Positions 1 through 9,421 of a DNA stretch of 61,913 nucleotides are shown here, one piece after another. The stretch spans positions 125,017-186,929 of the forward strand of contig JAHBYA010000006.1 of assembly GCA_019636195.1 (NCBI GenBank), in the 5' to 3' direction. A model generated the notes under the pieces. The model was not told the DNA's origin. It saw nothing but the letters and a program-made list of their open reading frames with translations, and did not search any database. The stretch's first letter is position 1. Every line of letters starts with the position of its first letter. The translations under genes and the position numbers were made by a program. The DNA is from Planctomycetota bacterium. GTDB lineage: Bacteria > Planctomycetota > UBA8742 > UBA2392.

Positions 1-1
1 C

Positions 2-2926
2 GTCGGGTCCGCCGGCGACAATGGCTACGCCGGCAAGGGCGGCGCCATCTACTCGGCTGGCGGGACCCTGCGCCTTGAGAACAGCAACATCAACAACAAC
101 TGGGCGATCGGCGGCGACGGCGGCATGGGCGACGACGGCGTACAGGGCGCCGGGGCCGGCGGCAAGAACGGCGGTGAAGGCGGCGCGGGCATGGGCGGCG
201 GCATTTACGTGCAGGCCGGAGCGCTGCACATGCTGAACACAGCCGTGACCGACAACCGGGCGTCGGGGGGTTGGGGCGGCGACGCGGGCGACGGCGACAA
301 TGGCGCGGGCGGGCGCGGCGGGGCCGGCGGTGCCGGGCTGGGCGGCGGCTTGTACTTCCAGAACGGTATGGCCACGATCACCGACAGCTCGATCAGCGAA
401 AACATCTGCGACGGCGAAGACGGCGGGATGGGCGGCGACGGCTATACCGACACCGGCGGCGGCAAGAACGGCGGCGATGGCGGCGCCTGCGGCGACGTCA
501 AGGGCATCGGCGTTTACATAGAGGCCGGCACCGTCACGATGACCCGCTGCATCATCAACACCAACGAAGGCATCTCATGGATCGGCGGGCCAGGCGGCCA
601 CGCCGACGACGCCGACAGCGGCAGCGGCGGCACCGGCGGCACCGGCGGGGCCGGCGGCGTTGCACAAGGCGGCGGTGTGTACGTGGACAACGCGACCGTC
701 ACGCTCACACGCTGCACGATTTCGTTCAATCACATCTGGGGCGGCGACGGCTACGATGGCGGTGACGGCAGCAGCGCATGGGCCAACACCGGCAGCGCGA
801 CCGGCGGCGCAGGCGGCGCGATCGGGGCAAGCGGCGATGCCGAAGGCGGCGGCCTGTACCTGCGCCGCGGCAACACGACACTGATCGAATGCACCATTGA
901 AGCCAACATCTGTGACGGCGGCGGCAACGCGGCTAACCAGGTTGCCGGCATCGGCGGTGACGGCGACGGCCCCAACGGCAACGGCGGCGTCGGCGGACAA
1001 GGCGGCGACGGCGGTGCTGCGCGCGGCGGCGGCATTTACATCGACACCGCGGGGGTACAGGCGCGCATTGAACGCTGTCTGCTCGCGATCAACGCCTGCA
1101 ATGGCGGCGGCGGATCTGACGGCGGCGAAGGCGGCTGGGGCTGGGCCAACGGTCGTGGCGGCCATGGCGGGAGTGGCGGCCACGGCGGCGTCGCGCTGGG
1201 CGGCGGCATCTATCGCTACGGCGGCACCCAGACCATCCAGATCATCAATTGCACCATTACCACCAACTTCTGCACCGGCGGCGACGGCGCCTGGGGCGGC
1301 GATGGCGGATCGTCATACGGGACGGGCATTGACGGCAACGGCGGCCCGGGCGGCAACGGCGGCCTGGGCGCGGGCGGGGCGTCCTATGTCCGCGCAGCCA
1401 CGGTCGCGCACTACAACAGCACGCTGTCGCACAACGTCGTGGGCTCGGGCGGCGCGGGACTGGGCGGCAGCGGCCAGCTCACCGGCGCTACCGGCACTGC
1501 GCCGGCATCCGCTGGCGGCGGCGGCTACCGGGAAGGCGGCACCGTGACCAGCGACAGTTGCATCTGGTCGAACAACACGGCCACCAGCGCGCCGGACTTC
1601 TCAGGCGCGATTACAGCCAGCGCGACGCTGTTCGGGTCAGACACCGGCGCCACCATCACGGCCGGCGCCATTGCCAACATCCTTAACCAGAACCCGCTGT
1701 TGCAGGCACTGGCCGACAACGGCGGGCAAACGCGCACCCGCGCCCTGGGCGGGTCAAGCCCGGCGCTGAACGCCGGCAGCAACACCCTGACCCTGCAGAC
1801 CGACCAGCGCGGTGCCGGCTTCACGCGCAGCTATGGCTCCGCGCCCGACATCGGCGCGTTTGAAGACCAGCCCGCGCCCGGCGTCAACGCACCGGTGGTC
1901 CTGCAGCCGGCGCAAGCAGTCACGACATCGGCTTCCAGCATCATCGTCTCGGGCACCGCGCAGGCCAACGCGCTGGTGCGCATCTACAGCGACGCCAACA
2001 GCAACGGGCAGGTGGATATCGGCGAGCCGGTGCTGGGACAGCAACAGCTGACCGGCGGCGGCACCAGCTTCAGCATCAGCATCAATCTTACACCCAACAC
2101 CGTTCACAACATGCTGGCCACCGCCGAGGACGCGGGGCTGGAAAGCCAGCCCGCAACGGTGCCCACCGTTACACACGACGGCTTGGCCCCGACGGCGCCG
2201 GTGATCACGCTGCCTGCCATGGCAGTCACGGTGTCGACGCTCAGCTACACCATTGAAGGTACCGCCGAAGCTGACGCGCTGGTGCGCATCTGGCACGACG
2301 CCAACGGCAACGGCGTGCTCGATACGGGCGAGACCGTCGTGGAGTTTGAGCAACTGTCGGGTGGCGCAACGGCCTTCAGCATTTCCGTGTCGCTGACCCA
2401 GGCGGCGGACAATCACTTCCTGGCCACGGCCATGGACGCGGCGGGCAACGAGTCGCCCGCGGCTGCGGTACCGGTGATCACGCACCAGTCATCCAGCAGC
2501 GTGCCGGCGCCGGTTATCACATCGCCGTCAAGCGCGATCATGGTGCCCGGCACGCTGTTTGCCATCCAGGGCACTGCGCTGGCGGGTGGCCTTGTGCGGA
2601 TTCACGAGGACAGCAACGCCAACGGCGTGATTGACGCCGGTGAGCCCGTGGTCGGCCAGCAGCAGCTTGGACCCGCCGATACGGCGTTCTCAATCCAGGT
2701 GGTGCTGAACGCGGTGATTGCCAACCGCTTCCTGGCCACCGTGCAGGACGGGACCGGCAATGTGTCTGCGCCAGCGGTTGTGCCGACCATCCGCGTGGGC
2801 ATACCGACAAGTGGCGGAAAGAAGGGCGGCAAGAGCGGCGGCGGTTGCACGGTTGCAGCCGGCCCTGCGCCGTGGGTGATTGCGGGCCTGCTGCTGCTGC
2901 AACGTCGCAGGCGTAAAGACCGTTAG
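2..2926 (+). CDS. Secreted glycine-rich beta-helix protein with Ig-like domains and C-terminal anchor (5' partial)
   Basis: The frame is open from base 2, so the start codon and signal peptide lie left of the window; the Met at 125 is internal. About the first 520 visible residues are Gly/Asp-rich repeats alternating with segments of the type GGGIYVQAG and TRCTISFN, the rhythm of a right-handed parallel beta-helix. A choice-of-anchor Q-like block follows, with NGGQTRTRALGGSSPALNAG and DIGAFE. Three Ig-like modules come next, each with a Ca-loop-like DANSNGQVDIGEP motif. The protein ends in a Gly/Lys linker, GGGCTVAAG, a hydrophobic segment and RRRRKDR, resembling MYXO-CTERM or Synerg-CTERM sorting tails. 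A cell-surface or secreted protein is likely; ligand or substrate is unknown. A terminator follows at 2954. Confidence 0.8.
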   Translation, partial: VGSAGDNGYAGKGGAIYSAGGTLRLENSNINNNWAIGGDGGMGDDGVQGAGAGGKNGGEGGAGMGGGIYVQAGALHMLNTAVTDNRASGGWGGDAGDGDNGAGGRGGAGGAGLGGGLYFQNGMATITDSSISENICDGEDGGMGGDGYTDTGGGKNGGDGGACGDVKGIGVYIEAGTVTMTRCIINTNEGISWIGGPGGHADDADSGSGGTGGTGGAGGVAQGGGVYVDNATVTLTRCTISFNHIWGGDGYDGGDGSSAWANTGSATGGAGGAIGASGDAEGGGLYLRRGNTTLIECTIEANICDGGGNAANQVAGIGGDGDGPNGNGGVGGQGGDGGAARGGGIYIDTAGVQARIERCLLAINACNGGGGSDGGEGGWGWANGRGGHGGSGGHGGVALGGGIYRYGGTQTIQIINCTITTNFCTGGDGAWGGDGGSSYGTGIDGNGGPGGNGGLGAGGASYVRAATVAHYNSTLSHNVVGSGGAGLGGSGQLTGATGTAPASAGGGGYREGGTVTSDSCIWSNNTATSAPDFSGAITASATLFGSDTGATITAGAIANILNQNPLLQALADNGGQTRTRALGGSSPALNAGSNTLTLQTDQRGAGFTRSYGSAPDIGAFEDQPAPGVNAPVVLQPAQAVTTSASSIIVSGTAQANALVRIYSDANSNGQVDIGEPVLGQQQLTGGGTSFSISINLTPNTVHNMLATAEDAGLESQPATVPTVTHDGLAPTAPVITLPAMAVTVSTLSYTIEGTAEADALVRIWHDANGNGVLDTGETVVEFEQLSGGATAFSISVSLTQAADNHFLATAMDAAGNESPAAAVPVITHQSSSSVPAPVITSPSSAIMVPGTLFAIQGTALAGGLVRIHEDSNANGVIDAGEPVVGQQQLGPADTAFSIQVVLNAVIANRFLATVQDGTGNVSAPAVVPTIRVGIPTSGGKKGGKSGGGCTVAAGPAPWVIAGLLLLQRRRRKDR

Positions 2927-2953
2927 CGCGGGCAACCCCACTGCCCGTGCAAG

Positions 2954-2981
2954 ACCGGGGGCGCCTTGCGGCACCCCCGGT
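2954..2981 (+). terminator. Rho-independent-type terminator after the first beta-helix gene
   Basis: A 12-bp stem (2954-2965 with 2970-2981, one mismatch) with a TTGC loop is followed by TCGGTTT. It lies 27 nt after the stop codon. The stem core GGGGGCGCC is almost the same as in the terminator after the next gene (5013-5034). Confidence 0.65.
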
Positions 2982-3180
2982 TCGGTTTACTAGCGCAAAC
3001 ATGGGCCAACCAAGTCCTCTTGCCGACAGTGTCGCAGATCCGAGTCAACGCTGTCGTCTCAACTGCGAGTGTCAGTGTGATCACGTTTGCTCACTGTCAG
3101 CGATGTCTGTAGAGATCATCTTGAGGCAGAAGTCAAATGCTGTAACATTCGTGCATTCCATTATCTTGCGGAACATCCCA

Positions 3181-4993
3181 ATGCCAATCAACGTTCGCAG
3201 CTCGTTCTATCGCAACCTGAACCTCAAGCGCGCGATGGTCGCGGCTGCACCTTTTTTGGCTGGCTGCTGCGGCGTCACAGGGCCTTTCGGCGGCCACATT
3301 CGCGGCCACCGATGTGGCCTCGTTGCGCACAGCCGTTGACAGCGCCAACGCCTCAAGTACCGACGACGTGATTGAGCTGGCGTCGGGCACGTACACGCTT
3401 AGCGGCGCGGCCGGGGACAACGCCAACGCATCCGGCGACCTGGACATCACCAAGGCAGTCGGCAACCTGACGATCCGGCCCGCGACGGGCGCGACAGTGA
3501 TTATTGACGGCGACGCCGCAGACCGGGTGTTTCACATCAATGTGGCATCGGGCATCACGGTGACGATTGAAGACCTCACCATCCGTAACGGCCGAGCTGT
3601 TGACAACGGCAGCTTTGTGAGCAACGGGCTTGGCGGTGGCATCCTGCTGGAGCAGGGTAACCTTACGCTCACCAACGTCTCGCTGCTGAACAACACCGCG
3701 GTCGGCAACTATGGCGCGGCGGGTTCTTCGGGGGGCGGCGGCGGGCCCACAGGCGGGGACGGCAGCAGTGGCGGTAATGGTTATGCAGCCCGCGGCGGTG
3801 CGATTTACATTGCCGATGGCACAGTGCAGATCAACCGGTCAAGCCTGACAGGCAACACGGCGCAGGGCGGCACCGGCGGTGACGGCGGCTCCGGCAGCAG
3901 CGCTTTTTCGGCATTTGGCGGCGAGGGCGGCCTTGGCGGCGACGGGGGCGCGGCAGAAGGCGGCGCCATCTTCATTGGCGGCGGCACGGTGTCGCTGATT
4001 GCCAGCACCATTTCCGGCGGCGGGGCCACAGGCGGCGAAGGCGGAACCGGTGGGCAGGGCGGCACTGCGGGCGGCACCGCGTCGCTCTCAACCTACTTGG
4101 CTTGTGACGGCGGCATTGGCGGCGGTGGCGGGGCCGGGGGTGCGGCGTTTGGCGGCGGCGTCTTTATTGCAGCAGGAATCCTGACTTTCACCAACAGCAC
4201 AGTTTCCGGTGCCGGCACAACAGGCGGAACCGGCGGCAACGGTGGCAACGGCGGCGCCGCCACAGGTGTTTCAAGTGTGTCTGTGGCCTACAATGACGGC
4301 GGCGACGGTGGAAGTGGCGGCAACTCCGGGGCTTCCGGCGGCGGTGGGATTTACGTTGCGGGGGGCATTGTTGCCATCAACAACACTACCGTTGCATCGA
4401 ATGCCGCCCAGCCCGGTAGCGAAGGTGTGGGCGGTGCGGGCGGCGCGGGTTCAAGCTCTACCGGGAGCGCAGGCAGCAACGGAAGCGTGACGGCAACTTC
4501 CGGCGGCGGCATGATGATGGGCTCCGGGACAGCCAACGTGAACAGCAGCATTTTTGGCGACAACACGGCTGACGCCGCTGCAGACGTTGACGGTGACCTG
4601 ACTGCGGGTGCAAGCCTGTTTGAAGTCGCGCCAAGCGGTGTGCTCACGCCCGGCACAGGGGCCAACATCATCGGTGCTGACGCGATGCTGAGTCCGCTTG
4701 CCAACAACGGCGGGCCGACATTGACGCACGCCATCGCCGCGACCAGCCCGGCGCGCAACACAGGCAGCAACCCGCTGTCGCTGACAACCGACCAACGCGG
4801 CAACGCGCGCGACGATGGCAACGGCGTTGACATGGGCTCATTCGAGTACGCATCCGGCGGCGGCGGTAAAAAGAAGAAGAAGGGCAAGGGCAGCAGCGGC
4901 GGTTGCAGCACCGGCGGCGCACCGCTGCCGCTGATGGCGGCACTGCTGGCGCCATTGGCTGCAATTCTGCGCAAGCGTAAACGGCGGGCGTAG
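3181..4993 (+). CDS. Secreted glycine-rich beta-helix protein with C-terminal anchor, frameshift in signal peptide
   Basis: The main frame (GTG at 3314 to 4993) encodes a Gly-rich beta-helix protein of about 559 residues. It has repeats such as GGGIYVAGGIVAINNTT, a choice-of-anchor Q-like block (LANNGGPTLTHAIAATSPA, DMGSFEY), a Lys-rich linker, SGGCSTGG, a hydrophobic segment and RKRKRRA. No signal peptide lies in this frame after a start codon. ATG 3181 opens another frame; removing one T from the T6 run at 3252-3257 joins MPINVRSSFYR...APFWLAAAASQGLSAATFA to the mature part and gives a convincing signal peptide. The gene is therefore either frameshifted (real or sequencing error) or slippage-controlled. 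It is a smaller relative of the preceding gene. Confidence 0.75.
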
Positions 4994-5012
4994 TCGGAGC
5001 GCGATCATCAAT

Positions 5013-5034
5013 GGGGGCGCCTCGCGGCGCCCCC
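5013..5034 (+). terminator. Rho-independent-type terminator after the second beta-helix gene
   Basis: A perfect 9-bp GC stem (5013-5021 with 5026-5034) with loop TCGC is followed by a pyrimidine-rich GGTTCTTCCTT. It lies 19 nt after the stop codon and just before the next start at 5057. Confidence 0.65.
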
Positions 5035-5056
5035 GGTTCTTCCTTATAGTGGCGCC

Positions 5057-7255
5057 ATGACTTCCGCCGCGCAGACATTGCAGCAAGGCATGAACCTGCA
5101 CCGCGCCGGCCGCCTGGCCGAGGCCGAAAAGGCATACGCACAAGTCCCGCAAGGCGCGCCCGAGTTTGTGGATGCGCTGCACCTTTCCGGCGTGATTGCG
5201 CTGCAGCGCGGCAACCCGCAGGGCGCAGTCAACCTGATCACGCGCGCCGTGCAGATGCGCGCCGATGTGCCGGCGATCCACAGCAACCTGGCCGAGGCCT
5301 ACCGTGCGCTGGGCCGCCTTAATGACGCGGTCGCCCATTGCCGGGCCGCGCTGAACCTGGACCCGAAATTCCACTCCTGCCGCGTCAACCTGGCGCTGGC
5401 GCTGGCCGCCCAGGGCAACCTTTCCGAGGCCGAGAAAGAACTGCGCCGCGCCATCGACGCCCAGCCTGAAAACGCCCTTGCACATAACAACCTTGCCAAC
5501 GTGTTGCGCATGCAGCGCAAACCCGACGAGGCGCTGGCGGCTTTGCGCACTGCCTGCCGCCTTGAGCCGACCAACGCCGAGTTTTTAAGCAACCTGGGCC
5601 AGATGCTTGTCGAAGACGGCGACATCGAAGAAGCCCTCACGCGACTTGCCAACGCCGTCAAACTGAACCCGGCATTGCCTGCCGCCCGCAACAACTACGG
5701 CAACGCCCTGCGCGAAGCAGGCCGCCTTGACGAGGCGCAGCAGCAGTATGACGAAGCCCTGAAGCTGAACCCGCAGCTTGCCATCACGCACAACAACCTT
5801 GGGCAACTGTGCCAGGAACGCGCCGACTTTCAGCAGGCCGAGCGCTGGTACCAGCAGTCGTTGCAGCTTGACCCGCGCGCCGCCCGCACCGCTGCCAACT
5901 ACGCTAGCCTTTTGGCAGAGCTGGACCGGCAGGCGGAAGCCGAGAACCTGTACGCGCAGGCCGTCCAGGTTGACCCCCGCTGTGCCGAGGCCCATATCGG
6001 CATTGCCGGGGCGCACCAGCGCGCCGGCAGGCTGGAAAAGGCGCTGGCGCACTACCAGCACGCTGAGGCCGCTGACCCGCGCCTGCCCGCGCTGTACGTT
6101 GGCCGCGGCACGGTTTACAGCCAGCAGGGCGACTTCACCGCCGCCGAGAAAGAAATCCGACGTGCGCTGGCCATTGATCCCGACGTTCCCGGCGCGTGGG
6201 AGCAACTGGTGACCATGCGCAAAGCAAAGCTGCCCGCGCAGGACCTGCATGGCCTGCAAACCGCGATGCAGCGGGCCGCACCCAGGTTGCAGCACCGCAT
6301 GCAGAGTTTTCACTTTGCGTTGGGCAGCTACAGCGACGCGACCGGCGACTACGAAACCGCGGCCCGGCAGTTCGCGCTGGGCAACGCACAGCAGCAGCAG
6401 GGCCATGAAAGTCGTGGTCTGGCGTACAGTGCGCAGGACCACACGCGGTATGTGGATCAGCTCATGCGCGTGTTTGACGCCGCGCACATGCAGCGCACCG
6501 GCGGCTGGGGCAACGACAGCGATATCCCGGTGTTCATCCTGGGCCTGCCGCGCAGCGGCACCACGCTGGTCGAGCAGGTGCTGGCCAGCCACCCCCGGCT
6601 GTTCGGCGCCGACGAGCTGCGCTTTGCCCGCGACAGCTTTGAGTCGCTGCCGCAGGTCACCGGCGCAGCCGACCGCTGGCAGGCCGTCGCCGCCTTGACA
6701 CGTCAACATGTTCAGCAGGTGGCGCAGACGCACCTGCAACGGCTGCGTGACCTCGCGCCTGACAAAGACCGCATCAGCGACAAGATGCCCGAGAACTACC
6801 TGCACATCGGGTTGATCCTGACGCTGTTTCCGAACGCGCGCATCATCCACCTGCGGCGCGACCTGCGCGATGTCGCCACAAGCTGCTGGAACACGCACTT
6901 CGGCCAGATTCGCTGGGCGAACACCCAGCCCAACATAACCAGCCACTTCCGCAACTACTGGCGCGTCATGCAGCACTGGCGCAACGTGCTGCCCGGGCGC
7001 TTTCACGAGGTGCGTTACGAAGACATGGTTGAAGACCTTGAAACCCACGCCCGCGCGCTGGTCAGGTTCTGCAATCTCGAGTGGGACGACCGCTGCCTTG
7101 AGTTCCACAAGACCGAGCGCGCCGTGCGCACAGCCAGCTTAGGCCAGGTGCGCGAGCCGCTGTACAAGCGCAGCGTGCAGCGCTACCGCAACTACGAGCC
7201 ATGGCACGGCGAGTGGTTCATGCAATTGAACCAGATCCAGAACACCCCGGCATGA
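5057..7255 (+). CDS. TPR-repeat sulfotransferase
   Basis: 732 residues. Residues 1 to about 440 are tandem TPR units (for example NLAEAYRALGRLNDAVAHCR and NYGNALREAGRLDEAQQQYD). From about 490 there is a sulfotransferase domain: the PAPS 5'-phosphosulfate loop FILGLPRSGTTLVEQ, then DKMPENYLHIG and the 3'-phosphate-binding region IIHLRRDLRDVATSCW. Family members transfer sulfate from PAPS to hydroxyl groups of proteins, glycans or lipids; here the TPR part probably selects the substrate. No signal peptide is visible, so it is probably cytoplasmic. It is monocistronic, following the terminator at 5013, and converges with the next gene. The acceptor cannot be inferred. Confidence 0.88.
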   Translation: MTSAAQTLQQGMNLHRAGRLAEAEKAYAQVPQGAPEFVDALHLSGVIALQRGNPQGAVNLITRAVQMRADVPAIHSNLAEAYRALGRLNDAVAHCRAALNLDPKFHSCRVNLALALAAQGNLSEAEKELRRAIDAQPENALAHNNLANVLRMQRKPDEALAALRTACRLEPTNAEFLSNLGQMLVEDGDIEEALTRLANAVKLNPALPAARNNYGNALREAGRLDEAQQQYDEALKLNPQLAITHNNLGQLCQERADFQQAERWYQQSLQLDPRAARTAANYASLLAELDRQAEAENLYAQAVQVDPRCAEAHIGIAGAHQRAGRLEKALAHYQHAEAADPRLPALYVGRGTVYSQQGDFTAAEKEIRRALAIDPDVPGAWEQLVTMRKAKLPAQDLHGLQTAMQRAAPRLQHRMQSFHFALGSYSDATGDYETAARQFALGNAQQQQGHESRGLAYSAQDHTRYVDQLMRVFDAAHMQRTGGWGNDSDIPVFILGLPRSGTTLVEQVLASHPRLFGADELRFARDSFESLPQVTGAADRWQAVAALTRQHVQQVAQTHLQRLRDLAPDKDRISDKMPENYLHIGLILTLFPNARIIHLRRDLRDVATSCWNTHFGQIRWANTQPNITSHFRNYWRVMQHWRNVLPGRFHEVRYEDMVEDLETHARALVRFCNLEWDDRCLEFHKTERAVRTASLGQVREPLYKRSVQRYRNYEPWHGEWFMQLNQIQNTPA

Positions 7256-7277
7256 CTGCCGGCGCTCGACGGACCCG

Positions 7278-7892
7278 CTACACCTTCATGTCGATCAACT
7301 GCGCGCGATGGCCGCAGGCGCCGCAGCGGGCTTGCAACTCGTACATGGCGGTGCCGTCGGCGCCGACTTCTTGCGGGGTCTCGGTGCCGACAAACGTGGG
7401 CGCCTTGCACTTGGGGCAAGTCATGCTGGCAATCGCGTCGGCCAGCGCCTGCGCGGCGGCTGTGCGATAGCGCGTGGGCGCGGCATCGTTCAAGCGCGGA
7501 ATCTCGCCGGTGCCGACCTTGGGCAACTCGGCTGTGCCGATGCGGACATCATCGCTCATTGGCTCGCCCAACTCAGGCATCATGTCGGTCATGCTGGGCG
7601 AAAGCGCCTGCGTCTCAAGGGTTACGGGCTTCGATGGCGCTTCCGGCATCATGTCAGTCATGCTGGGTGACAACGCCTGTGCTTCAAGGGTTGCCGGTCT
7701 TGCAGGCTCGGGGGCGGGCGCGGGCGGCGGCGCGGGCGGGGCAGGTTGCGGCGGCGGCGAAACACCCGTCGCTGGCGCTCCGGGCTCTTGCTGCTTTGGT
7801 TCGCCCGGCTTCTTGCTGACCACGACGACCACGGCGACGACGATCGCCACCAGCACAAGCACCACAATGATTGCGATTACAAAGACCGGCAC
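7278..7892 (-). CDS. Membrane-anchored zinc-ribbon protein with internal peptide repeat
   Basis: 204 residues from a GTG start. Residues 1-26 are a strong N-terminal membrane segment (VLVLVAIVVAVVVVV). A Pro/Ala-rich spacer follows. Then a duplicated acidic unit, LSPSMTDMMPE, occurs twice, encoded by near-identical direct DNA repeats at 7576-7625 and 7645-7694. The C-terminal domain has CPKC and CGACGH pairs, a likely zinc ribbon. No family is recognised. It converges with the sulfotransferase gene 22 nt away. The tandem repeat could be a binding site for a partner; function unknown. Confidence 0.7.
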   Translation of the reverse strand: MPVFVIAIIVVLVLVAIVVAVVVVVSKKPGEPKQQEPGAPATGVSPPPQPAPPAPPPAPAPEPARPATLEAQALSPSMTDMMPEAPSKPVTLETQALSPSMTDMMPELGEPMSDDVRIGTAELPKVGTGEIPRLNDAAPTRYRTAAAQALADAIASMTCPKCKAPTFVGTETPQEVGADGTAMYELQARCGACGHRAQLIDMKV

Positions 7893-7989
7893 GCGAGCCC
7901 CCGTTGCATGTTTCGCACAACTCTAGGGTGGGCGCGTGCGCTTCACAACGGCTTGCCCCCGCCCGCGCGACTGCTATGTTTCAGCGGTT

Positions 7990-8916
7990 ATGACCAACTT
8001 CACCTGCAAGCACACGCTGCGCGGACACCGGGGAGTCGTCAACGCGCTCTCACTTTCTCACGACGGCAAAATGCTGGTCACCGGCAGCAAGGACGGCAAG
8101 GTTCGCGCCTGGGACGCCGCAACCGGCAAACTGCTGCACACGCTTGAGGGCAGCAAGTCCCCCATCGTCGGCCTGGCGATCAGCCCCGACGGCAAGCTCG
8201 CGGCCAGCGGCAACACCACCAATCAAGTCCTGTTCTGGGACATCGCCGCCGGCAAAGAAGGAGCAAAGTACACCGGCGGCACCGGCCACCACGGCACGGT
8301 CAACGGCATCGCGTTCGCACACGACGGCAGCTTTGTGCTCAGTGTCGGCGACGACCGCAAGGTCATGCGCTGGGACCCCGCCAAGGCCAAGCAGCGCGCC
8401 GTCATGAACAAGCACGAGGCCCCGGCCCTGTGCGTTGCGATCAGCCCCGACAACAAGCGCTGCGTGTCGGCGGGAAGCGACGGCACCGCGCGCGTCTGGG
8501 ACATCGAGAAGGCCGAGCAACTGGCGGTGATCAAGGCCGGCATCTCAAGTGTGCTGGCCGTGGCCTGGAGCCCCGACGGCAAAACCATCGCGACCGTCGG
8601 CAACGACGAGAACATACGGCTGTGGCAAGCCGACGGCGCGCCGATCAAGGTGATACCGACCGGGGTGCAGGCCATCAACGCGATCGCGTTCAGCCCGGAC
8701 AGCAAGCGGCTGGCCCTCGGCGGCACGGACAATCACCTGTTTGTGTGGGATCTGGAAAACCCGCAACTGCCGCCCAGCCTGACCGACCCCAGCAAGGGCG
8801 ACCAGCGGACGAAGTTCGCGGGCCACACCAACCACATTCACGCAATTGCCTGGAGCAAAGACGGCAAGCAGGTCGTAACCGGAAGCAAGGACGAAACCGC
8901 CCGCGTGTGGGTATAG
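7990..8916 (+). CDS. WD40-repeat beta-propeller protein
   Basis: 308 residues consisting almost entirely of about seven WD40 blades, for example HRGVVNALSLSHDGKMLVTG, GTARVWD and ENIRLWQ, ending DETARVWV. It has no signal peptide and no kinase or other fused domain, so it is probably a cytoplasmic protein-interaction scaffold. ATG 7990 gives a start directly before the first blade; an in-frame ATG at 7936 would add 18 residues with no domain content, so I prefer 7990. It stands alone and is followed by the palindromic element at 8944-9034. Confidence 0.85.
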   Translation: MTNFTCKHTLRGHRGVVNALSLSHDGKMLVTGSKDGKVRAWDAATGKLLHTLEGSKSPIVGLAISPDGKLAASGNTTNQVLFWDIAAGKEGAKYTGGTGHHGTVNGIAFAHDGSFVLSVGDDRKVMRWDPAKAKQRAVMNKHEAPALCVAISPDNKRCVSAGSDGTARVWDIEKAEQLAVIKAGISSVLAVAWSPDGKTIATVGNDENIRLWQADGAPIKVIPTGVQAINAIAFSPDSKRLALGGTDNHLFVWDLENPQLPPSLTDPSKGDQRTKFAGHTNHIHAIAWSKDGKQVVTGSKDETARVWV

Positions 8917-8943
8917 CCCGACCGTCAAGCCCATCAGGCGTAG

Positions 8944-9034
8944 CATCGGCCTCCGGCCGATGGCGTAACATCGCCGTCCCGGCGATGCCCAAGGCCGGGA
9001 CGGCCTTGGAACTGCATTGGCGGGACGCCAATGC
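8944..9034. repeat. Palindromic element of four tandem hairpins with TCC/GGA triloops
   Basis: Four perfect inverted repeats stand side by side. They are 8944-8951/8955-8962 (loop TCC), 8969-8976/8980-8987 (loop TCC), 8989-8997/9001-9009 (loop GGA) and 9014-9022/9026-9034 (loop GGA). Stems are 8-9 bp. The outer ends are GTAGCAT and ATGCTAC, so the whole unit is itself an imperfect palindrome. This is the form of a REP/BIME or MITE-like element. It sits between a stop codon (8916) and the next start (9079); no transposase is visible nearby. Confidence 0.85.
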
Positions 9035-9078
9035 TACACTTGGCGCGTTCGGCAAACCGGCAAGTGACGAGCGCCGCT

Positions 9079-9381
9079 ATGACCAACGACTGGCCCTTCG
9101 CTGACCCCGAAAACTGCGCGACATTCACGACGCCGCAGGTAATGCGCCAGGGCATGCCGGTGCTGCTGGTGACGCACGATGAAGAAGACGGCTACTGGCA
9201 GTTTCTGCACGGCGAAGTCACCGAAGAAGACCAGCCCATGATCGTGGCGCTGAAGACAATCATCAGCCAGGACCCAACCCTGAAAGAACTCGCCGACTTG
9301 CCCATAGGCTGGCAAGCCACCCGCACCCACAAAGCAGCCCCGTGGCACCGCACCCCCAAGCCGCCGGACGACCAGCCGTAA
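9079..9381 (+). CDS. Small conserved-looking hypothetical protein
   Basis: 100 residues, acidic and Trp-rich, with blocks PVLLVTHDEEDGYWQFLHG and ELADLPIGWQATR and a Pro-rich end. No family is recognised with confidence. The start at ATG 9079 excludes 16 residues encoded partly by the palindromic element. It has no signal peptide or membrane segment. It lies between the four-hairpin element and the left 31-bp repeat of the CRISPR-Cas locus; nothing links it to CRISPR function. Confidence 0.6.
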   Translation: MTNDWPFADPENCATFTTPQVMRQGMPVLLVTHDEEDGYWQFLHGEVTEEDQPMIVALKTIISQDPTLKELADLPIGWQATRTHKAAPWHRTPKPPDDQP

Positions 9382-9390
9382 CCAGACAGC

Positions 9391-9421
9391 CCAGCGACGT
9401 AAACGGGCGCGCTCAGGCGCG
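9391..9421 (+). repeat. Left copy of 31-bp direct repeat flanking the CRISPR-Cas locus
   Basis: These 31 bases match 15107-15137 in 30 positions, in the same orientation. The shared core is CCAGCGACGTAAACGGGCGC. The right copy is part of the predicted tracrRNA 3' region; this copy lies 122 bp before the first CRISPR repeat. Together they bracket the array, cas2, cas1, cas9 and the anti-repeat. Confidence 0.8.

Noticed and set aside
205..1035. Pro/Ala-rich minus-strand frames in the first gene
   Set aside because: They mirror the Gly-Gly-Asp repeat DNA of the beta-helix gene and carry no start signals or domains.
5585..7108. Long minus-strand open frame of about 500 codons
   Set aside because: Fully antisense to the TPR-sulfotransferase gene and without domains; an effect of high GC.
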